Assembly (NCBI GenBank): GCA_964652565.1
Contig: CAZZEC010000018.1
Span: 1-54,782 of the forward strand
Source of the DNA: JBCCTX01 sp964652565
GTDB taxonomy: Bacteria > Bacteroidota > Bacteroidia > J057
DNA length: 54,782 nucleotides
Direction: 5' to 3'
Positions 1-8,853 of this stretch are shown one piece after another. The notes beneath the pieces are model-generated. The model worked only from the letters and a program-made list of their open reading frames with translations. It searched no databases and had not been told where the DNA came from. The first letter of the stretch is position 1, and each line of letters opens with the position of its first letter. The translations under genes were made by a program, and so were the position numbers.

Positions 1-127
1 CATAAGTAAGAATGAGCCTTGTTTTATTTAATAATTGAAAATTTATGATTCAATAACAACACTTTACTTGTTTCAGTATTTTTAATTTTGCAATAGAATT
101 TATGGCTTAAAACAAATGAGCTCCACA

Positions 128-808
128 ATGAAATATTTTAAAACCATTTATCTTGCTATTTACCTTACTATTGTTGCAAATGGTATGAGCGCCCAATTTG
201 ATGCTGAATCCTCTCGTCTGAATTCATGGTATTTAGAAGAGCGTTTTCTCATTGCTGATCGCAATGATGATGCATTATTAAACCAGCGCGAATTGCTCCG
301 TTTTGCTGATGAGTTTGCCTATTATCTTGTCGAGCACCATTTCAATGCTACAGATATCAATCAAGATGGCTCTCTTAGCTTTCACGAAATAAACGGTCGA
401 GTGAAATCTGAAATGGCCTATAGAAAAAGCATGGAAATGCGCGAACTAGGGCAGTTAACGAATAGATATCCTGAATTACCCAATGCAGATATCTCTTACT
501 TGATGGCCAATCCTGAACTTGTGAAAGTTCTCTTCAGCAATCTGGTTTGGATGTACCACAACGAAGAAATTGTAGAAACCTTGATTAGAGAGTCAAATTG
601 GGTAGAAAAAAACCCTATAGTTCTTATCGAACTTCAGCAAAATCTTCGCTGGATGGTTGCCAATCCTATGGAAGCAGAAAGAGTGTACAAATATAGAATT
701 GTGACGCAACAACTTCCTGAACTTTTAGGGTGGCGCTCCGATCATAGGAACTTTCTCCGGAATAACAGATTCTTAGATAAATTTTATGAATTAGGGTTCT
801 TTGAATAA
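128..808 (+). CDS. Exported EF-hand protein
   Basis: The protein is predicted to be secreted and to bind calcium. A hydrophobic N-terminal segment ending near Met-Ser-Ala-Gln looks like a signal peptide. Two 12-residue EF-hand loops follow: DRNDDALLNQRE at about residues 44-55 and DINQDGSLSFHE at about 76-87, both with acidic residues at positions 1, 3, 5 and 12 or acceptable substitutes. The remaining 130 or so residues are rich in charged and aromatic residues and match no family I recognise. I chose the ATG at 128 because it puts the Lys-containing n-region of the signal peptide first; an in-frame ATG at 116 is an alternative. It stands alone, with AT-rich DNA on both sides. The calcium-binding call is secure from the loops; the biological role is unknown. 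Confidence 0.75.
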   Translation: MKYFKTIYLAIYLTIVANGMSAQFDAESSRLNSWYLEERFLIADRNDDALLNQRELLRFADEFAYYLVEHHFNATDINQDGSLSFHEINGRVKSEMAYRKSMEMRELGQLTNRYPELPNADISYLMANPELVKVLFSNLVWMYHNEEIVETLIRESNWVEKNPIVLIELQQNLRWMVANPMEAERVYKYRIVTQQLPELLGWRSDHRNFLRNNRFLDKFYELGFFE

Positions 809-1189
809 TCTATACAAACAAACCGCGTATCTGCAGATAAGGAACACCTTGATCTAATATCTGATAAAATTGAAGCCCTTTTGATATGGGTTTCATTTTT
901 ATCATTTCCTAATAAACTTGATCAAAACTCGAAAAAATTTAAGATCCGTCGTCCAAACGATAGTTTTTACCTGAAAGAGTTCTTACTTTTGTTTATGAGT
1001 CATCAAAATGATGCGTTAATTCCCTCTTTCTAAAAAACTTTCTTCCCCAAAAACCTTAATATTTTCTGATAATAGCTGATTTCATGTCTAATGTTTTCAT
1101 GAAATAGCTAAACAAAATCTATTATTTTGGTTAATTCAAATAATTTTGTTTAAGTTTATGCCAACAAAGGTACAACAAAATATAATACC
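809..1189. other. Intergenic region with no gene; possible promoter for the sigma factor
   Basis: This AT-rich stretch shows no open frame with coding character. A TAATTTTG at 1141-1148 fits the Bacteroidota -7 consensus TAnnTTTG and lies about 40 bases before the sigma factor start. The TTTTGG at 1125-1130 is too close to be a good -33 box, so the promoter call is weak. Confidence 0.4.
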
Positions 1190-1696
1190 ATGACCTCTTA
1201 CGAATTTAGCAGTGCAGTCATCAAGAACCATCATTCCCTAAAGCCTCTTGCTCTTCGTCTGACGCGAGATATGGAAGAAGCTAATGATCTGGTTCAGGAT
1301 ACTCTATTAAAAGCTATCTCAAATAGAGATAAGTTTACAGAGGGTACTAATCTCAAAGCCTGGTTGTATACCATTATGAAGAATACCTTTATTACCAATT
1401 ATCATCGCTTAGTCAAACGCAAAGCATACATTGATAATACTATACAATTCTTCAATACCAACGATTATACTACAGATAATTCGGCTACGAGTAAGATGGC
1501 GATGGATGAGATCTATGAAGCCATTGAAAAACTGAACTACGAATACAAAACTCCTTTTATGATGTATTTCAGGGGATATAAGTATCATGAAATTGCAGAG
1601 ATATTAGATATTCCTATTGGGACAGTAAAAAATAGAATACACATAGCCAGAAAAATTCTGAAAGAAGATCTTAAGAATTTAAGGATAAATAATTAA
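1190..1696 (+). CDS. ECF-type RNA polymerase sigma factor, probable carotenoid-cluster regulator
   Basis: This is a sigma-70 family protein of the extracytoplasmic-function class: 168 residues with only regions 2 and 4. Region 2 covers about residues 15-75 and includes the acidic EEANDLVQDTLLKA segment (core RNA polymerase contact) and the aromatic KAWLYTIMKNTFITNYHR helix (promoter melting). Region 4 covers about 110-165, with a helix-turn-helix around YHEIAEILDIPIGTVKNRI. No anti-sigma gene is adjacent. The next gene, 100 bp downstream on the same strand, is phytoene synthase, and sigma factors or MerR proteins next to crt genes are common in Bacteroidota, so control of pigment synthesis is the natural inference. 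A weak AT-rich hairpin (1695-1714) overlaps the stop codon. Confidence 0.9.
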   Translation: MTSYEFSSAVIKNHHSLKPLALRLTRDMEEANDLVQDTLLKAISNRDKFTEGTNLKAWLYTIMKNTFITNYHRLVKRKAYIDNTIQFFNTNDYTTDNSATSKMAMDEIYEAIEKLNYEYKTPFMMYFRGYKYHEIAEILDIPIGTVKNRIHIARKILKEDLKNLRINN

Positions 1697-1796
1697 CAAT
1701 ATTTGATTATTGTTTAACTTAAAGATCTATATAAACCTTTACAGGTTTTGGTAGTTTATAAATTGTTTCTTATTTCCTTGATTTCTTCCTGTATAA

Positions 1797-2636
1797 ATGG
1801 GCATACAACTCTATCATAAAACATGCTTGGAGTGCAGTAAAGTAATTACAAACAGATACAGCACTTCGTTTTCTCTAGGAATAAAAATGCTCTCAAAGCG
1901 TTTCCATAGTCCTATATATGGGATTTATGGATTTGTTCGTCTAGCAGACGAGATAGTCGATACTTTTCACGACTTTGACAAAAGCAGTCTGCTAGAGAGC
2001 TTAAGACATGACACATTTCAAGCTATACGTATAGGTATTAGCACAAATCCTGTTTTACAGGCTTTTCAGAGCGTAGTAAACCAATATAAGATTGAAGATG
2101 AGCTTGTGGAAGCATTTCTCAAAAGCATGGAAATGGATCTACAACTGGAAACTCATAATAACTATACCTACGATGAATATATTTATGGATCAGCAGAGGT
2201 CGTAGGTTTAATGTGTTTAAGGGTATTTTGTGAAGGAAATGATGAAATGTATGCAAAGCTGAAAAGCCCTGCACAAAGCCTTGGCAAAGCTTTCCAAAAA
2301 GTTAATTTTTTAAGAGACATGAAAAGCGATTACCTCGAAAGAGGGAGAGTTTATTTTCCTGGAGTAGACTTTCATTATTTCGATAATGATGCAAAAAAAT
2401 TAATAGAGGAAGATATTGATAAAGACTTTGATCACGCATATGAAGGAATTCTGCAACTCCCAGAGGGAGCCAAAAGAGGTGTATACCTCGCATATATTTA
2501 CTACAGAAGATTATTTCAAAAAATCAGACAGCTTCCCGCTGCGAGAATTCAAGAAGAACGAATCAGAGTACCTGATAACCAAAAATTTGCACTTCTCATA
2601 AAGACGTATTTTCAGCATCAGTTCAGCATTATTTAA
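1797..2636 (+). CDS. crtB: Phytoene synthase (squalene/phytoene synthase family)
   Basis: The enzyme condenses two geranylgeranyl diphosphates head to head into phytoene, the first committed step of C40 carotenoid synthesis. The 279-residue length is normal for bacterial CrtB. The two aspartate motifs that bind the Mg-diphosphate are present: DEIVD at residues 51-55, preceded by YGFVRLA, and DMKSD at 174-178 within the longer NFLRDMKSDYLERGRVYFP block. The gene lies 22 bp before lycopene cyclase and is probably co-transcribed with it. The phytoene desaturase gene crtI, which usually lies next to crtB in Bacteroidota, is not in the window. A squalene synthase activity cannot be ruled out from sequence, but the cyclase neighbour favours phytoene. 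Confidence 0.92.
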   Translation: MGIQLYHKTCLECSKVITNRYSTSFSLGIKMLSKRFHSPIYGIYGFVRLADEIVDTFHDFDKSSLLESLRHDTFQAIRIGISTNPVLQAFQSVVNQYKIEDELVEAFLKSMEMDLQLETHNNYTYDEYIYGSAEVVGLMCLRVFCEGNDEMYAKLKSPAQSLGKAFQKVNFLRDMKSDYLERGRVYFPGVDFHYFDNDAKKLIEEDIDKDFDHAYEGILQLPEGAKRGVYLAYIYYRRLFQKIRQLPAARIQEERIRVPDNQKFALLIKTYFQHQFSII

Positions 2637-2658
2637 CATCTTATCACAGCATTGCGAA

Positions 2659-3345
2659 TTGTATACATATTTACTCTTGAATGTAGGTTCTATCCTATTT
2701 CCATTCCTTCTTTCATTTGATAAAAAAGTAGCTTTCTACAAAAATTGGAGGGCACTTTTTCCCGCAATATTTTTCGTTGCTTCTATCTTCATTATCTGGG
2801 ATATTTTTTTCACCAAACTAGGTATATGGCATTTTAACCCAAACTATGTAATGGGAATAGATGTAATCAATTTACCTGTAGAAGAATGGATGTTTTTCAT
2901 TACTGTTCCCTATGCTTGTGTGTTTATTTATGAATGCCTGATAGCTTATGTCCATTGGGAATGGAAGGATAGATGGAACACACCTATTGTAATTGCGTTG
3001 GTGATTGTATTAAGTACGATAGCTATTCTGTTTAGAGACAGATTGTACACGTTTGTGACTTTCACTTCTTTAGCTGCTTTTTATATATTTCTTTTGCTCC
3101 GCAAAGTCCCTCAATATATGGGGAGATTTTTTCAAGCTTACCTCATACATCTCATCCCTTTCTTTGTCATTAATGGAGTGCTTACTTCCCTACCTGTAGT
3201 AATTTACAATGATGGAGAAAACCTTGGACTGAGATTGGGTACTATTCCTGTAGAAGATACCATGTATTCTATGTTATTGTTATTGTTGAACATACATATA
3301 TATGAATACCTGAAGCAAAGATTTTCTTTAACCTCCTCACACTAA
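2659..3345 (+). CDS. crtY: Lycopene cyclase, CrtYc-CrtYd fusion type
   Basis: This is a polytopic membrane protein of 228 residues that cyclises the ends of lycopene, normally to beta-carotene. Two tandem repeats typical of the heterodimeric CrtYc/CrtYd family are visible, each with an acidic Pro-Val-Glu motif: PVEEWMFF at residues 73-80 and PVEDTMYS at 197-204. Six or seven hydrophobic segments fit the single-chain fusion form. The only usable start is TTG at 2659, giving MYTYLLLN with a hydrophobic N-terminus and a 22-bp gap after crtB. The gene ends convergently with the DUF368 gene, 42 bp away. The family call is firm; the exact ring product is an inference. Confidence 0.88.
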   Translation: MYTYLLLNVGSILFPFLLSFDKKVAFYKNWRALFPAIFFVASIFIIWDIFFTKLGIWHFNPNYVMGIDVINLPVEEWMFFITVPYACVFIYECLIAYVHWEWKDRWNTPIVIALVIVLSTIAILFRDRLYTFVTFTSLAAFYIFLLLRKVPQYMGRFFQAYLIHLIPFFVINGVLTSLPVVIYNDGENLGLRLGTIPVEDTMYSMLLLLLNIHIYEYLKQRFSLTSSH

Positions 3346-3387
3346 AAAGATGTGGAAGATTCTGACCCTAACGAAGGGATAGGTTGA

Positions 3388-4344
3388 TTATACAGCTTCT
3401 TTGACCGAACCCTGATCTTTGGTTTTTGTACTCGCTGACTTTTCTACTAACCACAATGTGAGTATTCCCAACAAAATTAGTCCAACTGCAACAAAAGTTT
3501 CAGTATTTAGCTCTGGTAGATACCATTCAAAACCAGTGATGACCTCTTTATCGGGTTTCCCAGACCTTTGTATCACTTCTGTATTTGCATTTTTCCAGGG
3601 CCATATAATGGCCATTGATCCCAGGATAAATCCCGTCATCAGCGCGATGGTTTCATTGTGAAAACGCTTGAATATCCAAGAGAGGAGATGTGAAAATGCA
3701 ATCAAACCAAATGCACAACCCAGTGCGAGCGGAATCAAAATATTCAGCTCTGCACTACCAACTGCTTTTAGTATAAGTGCATAATTTCCCATAATGATCA
3801 GAACAAAAGATCCCGATAGTCCTGGGAGGATCATACTGCAAATGGCTACCACACCACAGAGAAATACGTAAGTGAATGCGGCGTTTTCACCAGCAGGGGC
3901 CAATAACGCAATGCCTACTGCAATAGATGTACCTACAATTAATGATACAATACTGGATAAGGACCAATGGGTAACGGTCTTACCTACATAATAAATAGAT
4001 ATTAATATCAACCCAAAGAAAAAGGCCATGGTCCACACCTGATAGTTTTCCAGTAAATATTCCAATACCTTGGCTAAGGTGACAACACTAACGGCTATAC
4101 CTGTAAAAACCGACACGAGAAAACTCCCATTCACATAAGACCAAAACTCTTTGAAATTAAATTTCAGCAGCAGTTGAATTGCCTTTATATCAAAGGATTT
4201 GATGGAATCTATCAGCTTTTCATAAATCCCTGTGATCAATGCAATAGTGCCTCCAGAAACGCCTGGGATGACATTTGCTGTCCCCATGGCGATACCTTTC
4301 AAAAAAAGATTAAGAAACTGTATCATGGTCGCAAAAATACTCAA
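3388..4344 (-). CDS. DUF368 membrane protein, probable undecaprenyl-phosphate flippase
   Basis: This is a polytopic inner-membrane protein of 318 residues. The N-terminal signature MGTANVIPGVSGGTIALITG is diagnostic of DUF368, and the internal repeat ILPGLSGSFVLIIMGNY near residues 170-186 reflects the family's inverted duplication. DUF368 proteins (PopT) have been shown to recycle undecaprenyl phosphate across the cytoplasmic membrane for reuse in peptidoglycan and O-antigen synthesis. The C-terminus is charged and Lys-rich. The gene is followed on the minus strand only by the convergent crtY gene and is preceded by frr with a gap of 78 bp, so the two may share a transcript. Confidence 0.88.
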   Translation of the reverse strand: MSIFATMIQFLNLFLKGIAMGTANVIPGVSGGTIALITGIYEKLIDSIKSFDIKAIQLLLKFNFKEFWSYVNGSFLVSVFTGIAVSVVTLAKVLEYLLENYQVWTMAFFFGLILISIYYVGKTVTHWSLSSIVSLIVGTSIAVGIALLAPAGENAAFTYVFLCGVVAICSMILPGLSGSFVLIIMGNYALILKAVGSAELNILIPLALGCAFGLIAFSHLLSWIFKRFHNETIALMTGFILGSMAIIWPWKNANTEVIQRSGKPDKEVITGFEWYLPELNTETFVAVGLILLGILTLWLVEKSASTKTKDQGSVKEAV

Positions 4345-4422
4345 GATTGTGTTTTTTGCTATTTATTCCTGAGCAAACGCCAGCATTGAATACTAACTGG
4401 TTAATTGTCGATCTTGAATGAA

Positions 4423-4986
4423 TTAAACAGTCATAATCTCTTCCTCTTTTGTAGAGATAATGGTATCGACTTGATTGGAAAATTTATTGGTCATGTCTTG
4501 AACTTCCTTTTCTGCGGATTTGACCATATCCTCTGCTACTCCATCTTTTTGAAGCTGCTTTAATTCCTGATTAGCATCCTGTCTCGCATTCCTTATGCTA
4601 ATTTTTGTGTTTTCACCTTCGGCCTTAGCCTGTTTAACCAGGTCTTTTCTTCTTTCTTCTGTTAGTCTTGGAATGGGAATACGTATTATATCTCCATCAT
4701 TTTGGGGATTAAAACCAAGGTTAGCTTCATTGATCGCTTTTTCGATATTGGGTATCAGATTTTTTTCCCATGGCTTAATCACTAACGTTCTTGCATCTCC
4801 TATACTGATCGCAGCCACCTGATTAATGGGTGTGGGAGATCCGTAATAATCGACTTTAATACCATCTAACATAATTGGATTGGCTTTTCCAGCCCGTATG
4901 GTTAGTAATTCTGACTCCAAATGCTGAATAGCATTATTCATGCTTTCTTCAGTAGAATCTAGTATGGGTTTAATACTCTCGTCCAT
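4423..4986 (-). CDS. frr: Ribosome recycling factor
   Basis: RRF splits post-termination ribosomes together with EF-G. The start at 4986 gives 187 residues, the usual RRF length, beginning MDESIKPILDSTEESMNNAI. The open frame runs 27 codons further upstream, but that extension is hydrophobic and matches nothing in RRF. Conserved blocks are LLTIRAGKANPIMLDGI, YYGSPTPINQVA, DARTLVIKPWEK and the C-terminal helix region PRLTEERRKDLVKQAK. In many bacteria frr follows pyrH; here the divergent neighbour is an ECF sigma factor and DUF368 lies downstream. The call is certain from conservation. Confidence 0.96.
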   Translation of the reverse strand: MDESIKPILDSTEESMNNAIQHLESELLTIRAGKANPIMLDGIKVDYYGSPTPINQVAAISIGDARTLVIKPWEKNLIPNIEKAINEANLGFNPQNDGDIIRIPIPRLTEERRKDLVKQAKAEGENTKISIRNARQDANQELKQLQKDGVAEDMVKSAEKEVQDMTNKFSNQVDTIISTKEEEIMTV

Positions 4987-5083
4987 GATTTTTGAGTTAT
5001 AAATGCCTGTTAATTCCGAATAATAGTCAAAGATATGGAAAAGTGCGAAAATCCAGGAGGTAATCATCTCATATATGGAGAAT

Positions 5084-5105
5084 AACCCTATAAGAGAGGG
5101 TTTTT
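5084..5105 (+). terminator. Terminator-like hairpin in the frr/sigma divergent region
   Basis: AACCCT (5084-5089) and AGGGTT (5097-5102) form a 6-bp stem with a 7-base loop, followed by five T residues on the plus strand. No plus-strand gene ends here; the nearest plus-strand gene starts at 5251. It could be an attenuator in the sigma factor leader, the end of an antisense RNA to frr, or chance. The short stem keeps confidence low. Confidence 0.35.
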
Positions 5106-5250
5106 CAACATGTAACTTTTCTCATTTACCCCAAAAAATAATTCTCATTATGTGCAGCGTTTCATCATTACTCCCCGTTTATCAAATGAACGGGAAAAAA
5201 CAAAAAGGTGATTTAATTACTGAAAGTATTAACAAAATAGAATACACAGC

Positions 5251-5811
5251 ATGTCGCCAAATGAGCAAGAGCTAATAAAAGCGTGTATGCAGAATCATGC
5301 AGACGCTCAGAGAGAGCTCTATGAGCGTTACTCCCCTTTATTGATGGGTGTGTGTATGCGATATGCTAAAGATCGTGCAGAAGCAGAAGATATTCTGCAA
5401 GAAAGCTTCATTAAGATATTTAGCAAATTGAAAAAATATAACTCTCAGGGGTCCTGGGAAGGATGGTTGAGGCGAATAACGATCAATACGGCCATTGATC
5501 ACCTGCGGAAACAGAAAAATATGCAAAAAAACATGTCCATAGAACAGGAGCAAGCTCTCCAAATTGAAGCGGATGAGGTTGATCAGTTGGAATTGGAATA
5601 CCTTTACCAAATTATTCAGGAATTACCTGCAGGATACAGAATTGTTTTTAACCTCTATGCTATTGAGGGTTATTCACATAAAGAAATTGGGCATCAATTG
5701 GGAGTTACTGAGAGTACTTCCAGATCTCAATATACACGTGCTAGAGCAATATTAATGAAACGTATTCGTGAGGATCGTATGGAAACTAATAAATTCAGGA
5801 ATGCCATCTAA
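5251..5811 (+). CDS. ECF-type RNA polymerase sigma factor
   Basis: A sigma-70 family protein of 186 residues with regions 2 and 4 only. Region 2 spans about 25-90 and contains CMRYAKDRAEAEDILQESF and the aromatic-rich GWLRRITINTAIDHLRKQ melting helix. Region 4 spans about 120-175, with YSHKEIGHQLGVTESTSRSQ as its helix-turn-helix. The last 11 bases of the gene overlap the start of the downstream membrane protein, which implies translational coupling. Such pairs usually join a sigma factor to a membrane-bound partner that controls it. It is divergent from frr. Confidence 0.92.
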   Translation: MSPNEQELIKACMQNHADAQRELYERYSPLLMGVCMRYAKDRAEAEDILQESFIKIFSKLKKYNSQGSWEGWLRRITINTAIDHLRKQKNMQKNMSIEQEQALQIEADEVDQLELEYLYQIIQELPAGYRIVFNLYAIEGYSHKEIGHQLGVTESTSRSQYTRARAILMKRIREDRMETNKFRNAI

Positions 5812-7180
5812 CGACTTTGAAGAAAGGTTAAGAGCGCGGCTTTCGCATGCTGAGTATCCACCTAGTTTTGGGGTATGGGATAATATTTCAGATAAAATGA
5901 AACCCCTACCCTGGTGGAGAGATCGCCGTTGGCTCATCGCTGCTACCTTGTTCTTATGTGTTTGTGCTGGAGGATATATCTATTACCTTCAATTCAACAG
6001 CCCTACATACCCTTCTGATATTACCCAACAACAACCTTCCTCCCAACATACAGAAAAATCCGAACAACCATCCACTGAAAAAGAGCCTCCTTCCAACCAA
6101 GTTATATCAGCTCCTTCACAAGAAGATTTATCACCTACATTGTCCATTCAATCAGAACAACTTAGTGAAGAACCTTCTTCAAACACTTATACTAACATAG
6201 ATGAAAGCTTAGCATCAGCGCTTACCTCCAACCCTGCAAATACATATGATGCACGAAAAGAATCGTCCACTCATATTGAAAATGAGCAAAGACACTTTGT
6301 AGATACCATCTCCAAAGAGATACAATCTTCACGGGTAATAGACTTTGCGATTCAATCTATCGATGAATACAGATATAACGACTTATCCACAGCGGATTTT
6401 CATAATCTTCCTACCCTTGGCATGGGTGCTGTGACTTCTGGAAGACGAAAAAAACATAGAAAGTCGCAAATAGGATTTTCAATGTATGTCAATCCAGTAA
6501 CAGCATGGTATACTTCTACTAATTTTAGGGTAGATCAAGACAGAAATGCTTCAGAAGCACCTGTTAATCCGGATACAGAATTTGTTCCCAACAATCAAAC
6601 TGTGTTTTATGATATCACCTATTCCAGAACAGGTGTAGAAGCAGGACTACATATCACGTATGAATTAAATCACAAGCTTCACCTACGTACTGGAGCAGGT
6701 ATCTTCCGAAGTGGAAAACATCAACTTCAAGGGATTACATTGAATCCTGTGTTTGAAGACAATCGCACTGATCAATTCGGAGATTTTAGTCTTCAGGAAG
6801 TAGAAGTCGCTAACTCTGCATTTAGAACTATACAACTTATTATTCCTTTAGCGGGTGATTACAGTATTAATACTGGAAGGAGTCGATGGATTATATCTAT
6901 GGGAGTAGCGCTTAATACGAATCTTGAGGATACAAATTTCCCAACTGTTGATGTTACTGAAAGTAATGCTTCTGCTGAAGAGAATCAGCTTATACAAGTA
7001 AATCAAACTCACTTTCAAATTACAGCTGGAATTAGATATCAATATAGTATCCGACCTGGATTGAGTGTCTATGCAGGACCTGTACAGACATATGGTATTT
7101 CGCCACTGTACCAGACGGCAACCAATGAGTCTATTTATCTGAACAGATTGGGGATAAAAATGGGGATCTTATTTGATTAA
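5801..7180 (+). CDS. Single-pass membrane protein with a C-terminal beta-barrel-like domain, possible anti-sigma partner
   Basis: The start at 5801 overlaps the stop of the sigma factor by 11 bp (the ATG and the sigma factor's TAA lie within the same 11 bases), giving 459 residues. The first 40 residues are charged and probably cytosolic; DFEERLRARLSHAEYPPSFG resembles the N-terminal motif of Bacteroidota proteins encoded after ECF sigma factors. One transmembrane helix lies at about 44-62 (WLIAATLFLCVCAGGYIYYL). A Ser/Pro/Gln/Glu-rich linker runs to about residue 200. The last 240 residues alternate polar and aromatic residues, with Gly-rich strands (GFSMYVNPVTAWYTS, GVEAGLHITYELN, LSVYAGPVQTYGISPL), as in outer-membrane barrel proteins. 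An inner-membrane anchor joined to a barrel-like domain is odd. The regulatory role is inferred from the overlap only. Confidence 0.7.
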   Translation: MPSNDFEERLRARLSHAEYPPSFGVWDNISDKMKPLPWWRDRRWLIAATLFLCVCAGGYIYYLQFNSPTYPSDITQQQPSSQHTEKSEQPSTEKEPPSNQVISAPSQEDLSPTLSIQSEQLSEEPSSNTYTNIDESLASALTSNPANTYDARKESSTHIENEQRHFVDTISKEIQSSRVIDFAIQSIDEYRYNDLSTADFHNLPTLGMGAVTSGRRKKHRKSQIGFSMYVNPVTAWYTSTNFRVDQDRNASEAPVNPDTEFVPNNQTVFYDITYSRTGVEAGLHITYELNHKLHLRTGAGIFRSGKHQLQGITLNPVFEDNRTDQFGDFSLQEVEVANSAFRTIQLIIPLAGDYSINTGRSRWIISMGVALNTNLEDTNFPTVDVTESNASAEENQLIQVNQTHFQITAGIRYQYSIRPGLSVYAGPVQTYGISPLYQTATNESIYLNRLGIKMGILFD

Positions 7181-7380
7181 GTGCATATGTTATTATCAGT
7201 AAGCCAATGCTTATAACATCAAAATCTACACTCCCCTAATCTCACTAGATAGTCTGATCATCTTTTGTCCAAAGTATGAAAAAACGATAATATGACTTCT
7301 CAAGTCCCGTTTCAACCAAAATCATTCTATTTTTTGTATATTGGTCTTGTTAAAACAACATATTTCAAAAAAGGCTGGGC

Positions 7381-8853
7381 ATGTCATCCAACAAGATCAA
7401 TATTCGTCAAAGAAAATCTTCAACTAATCCATCCGGTTCGTCTCAGCCTGATTCAGATCGTCCTAAGCTACAAATTAAACCCAAGTCAGCCTACCCGAAA
7501 AAACCGGCAAAAAGATCTTTTTCTCAAACAGTAGGCGAGAAATTTTCCACGAACATACATTCTTTAAAAATATTCGTAAGTCAGCTCAAATATCGAAAGA
7601 AAGCCCTCTACATTTCGTTGGGAGCAGTTGTAGTTGTACTAGGTGTTGTTGGGTTTATAGTGTATGAAAAAGCAGATACATCTTTTCAGGAAACGGCAAG
7701 TACTGAAACTAAGGAATCTACTTTTAAAGCCTCTGATCCATCGAGAGGATTTTATGGTATAGATACCAGCAAATACCAAATACTGGAGCAAGGAGCTTTC
7801 AAAGCAGTTGAAAGCCCGTTGGATATTTTGCAAAACCAACACATCCCACAGGAACAGATCAGTGCTATACAACAGGCAATGCCAAATCCATTGATTTTAA
7901 CGACACCTTATCCTGCGAGGAAATATACATTATTGGGAACTAGCCAACCTGAATTTATGGTTATCGAACCCACAGATTTTGAATATTGGGTTTGGAAATT
8001 AAGTGATCCCGTTATGATAGAAAAAATTGATCGGGATATTGTGAATAAACAGGAATCACTGGCTATTATCATTACAGGAAACCTCCAAAAATCATTATCC
8101 AGAAATGTACAGTTATCCCATGAACTCGAATCCCACATAGAGCAGGCATTAAGTTGGCAGGTAGACTTGTTTCACCTCGATCCGGGTAGCAAACTCAAGG
8201 TCGTGTATGATGTAACATATGTTGATGGAGAAATCTACAGTATAGATCAGATGCCTGCGGTCTGGTTGGAAGACGATCAGAATACTTTTGCAGCATATTA
8301 CTTCAATCAAAAACCCTATGAAGGGTATTATGACATGAATGCTCGACCTATGAAAACCACCTTTCTAAAGGCTCCTGTAAAATATTCGAGTATATCTTCG
8401 ACGTTTGGTACCCGATTTCATCCACTGGAAGAAAAAGAGAAATTCCACTATGGGACGGATTATGCTGCTAAAGCCGGAAGCCCTATATACGCGGTAGCTG
8501 ATGGTGTAGTTCTGGCAGCGACCTTTGCCCCTAAGAGCGGATATTACGTACAGCTAAAACACAGTGATGGATATCAGACCTTCTATCTTCATATGCAAAA
8601 AAATAGTTTTGGTGAAGGGATAAGAAAAGGAGCTACAGTGACACAAGGAGATATAATTGGCCTGGTAGGTGCAACAGGATCAGCTACAGGACCTCATGTT
8701 TGTTTTCACATCCGTAAAGATGCCAAGCCTATCGATCCTCTTTCCGTTGGATTACCAGGTCGCGAGCCCATACCACCAGGGTATGTACCACAATTTCTCT
8801 CCAAAAGAGATTCTATCAACAGAATATTTGAACAGCTTACCTTATTTCAATGA
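7381..8853 (+). CDS. Membrane-anchored M23 (LytM-type) peptidase
   Basis: The protein is 490 residues: a basic, disordered cytosolic tail (1-74, rich in Lys, Pro, Ser), one transmembrane helix (about 75-96), a periplasmic region, and an M23 domain at about 335-450. M23 enzymes cut peptide cross-links in peptidoglycan. Visible zinc-site residues are His356 and Asp360 (HYGTD) and His404 (FYLHM). The usual HxH of the last motif is replaced: GPHVCFHI has His439-Val-Cys441, so Cys occupies the normal second-His position. A Cys at this place is, to my knowledge, frequent in Bacteroidota M23 proteins, so activity is not excluded. The stop overlaps the next gene by four bases (ATGA), which suggests a coupled partner. 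A role in growth or division is likely but not shown. Confidence 0.85.
   Translation: MSSNKINIRQRKSSTNPSGSSQPDSDRPKLQIKPKSAYPKKPAKRSFSQTVGEKFSTNIHSLKIFVSQLKYRKKALYISLGAVVVVLGVVGFIVYEKADTSFQETASTETKESTFKASDPSRGFYGIDTSKYQILEQGAFKAVESPLDILQNQHIPQEQISAIQQAMPNPLILTTPYPARKYTLLGTSQPEFMVIEPTDFEYWVWKLSDPVMIEKIDRDIVNKQESLAIIITGNLQKSLSRNVQLSHELESHIEQALSWQVDLFHLDPGSKLKVVYDVTYVDGEIYSIDQMPAVWLEDDQNTFAAYYFNQKPYEGYYDMNARPMKTTFLKAPVKYSSISSTFGTRFHPLEEKEKFHYGTDYAAKAGSPIYAVADGVVLAATFAPKSGYYVQLKHSDGYQTFYLHMQKNSFGEGIRKGATVTQGDIIGLVGATGSATGPHVCFHIRKDAKPIDPLSVGLPGREPIPPGYVPQFLSKRDSINRIFEQLTLFQ

Noticed and set aside
5075..5275. Plus-strand 66-codon frame preceded by AGGAGG
   Set aside because: The AGGAGG is 14 bases from the ATG and this phylum rarely uses Shine-Dalgarno signals. 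The frame overlaps the sigma factor start and carries a terminator-like hairpin, and the protein looks non-coding.
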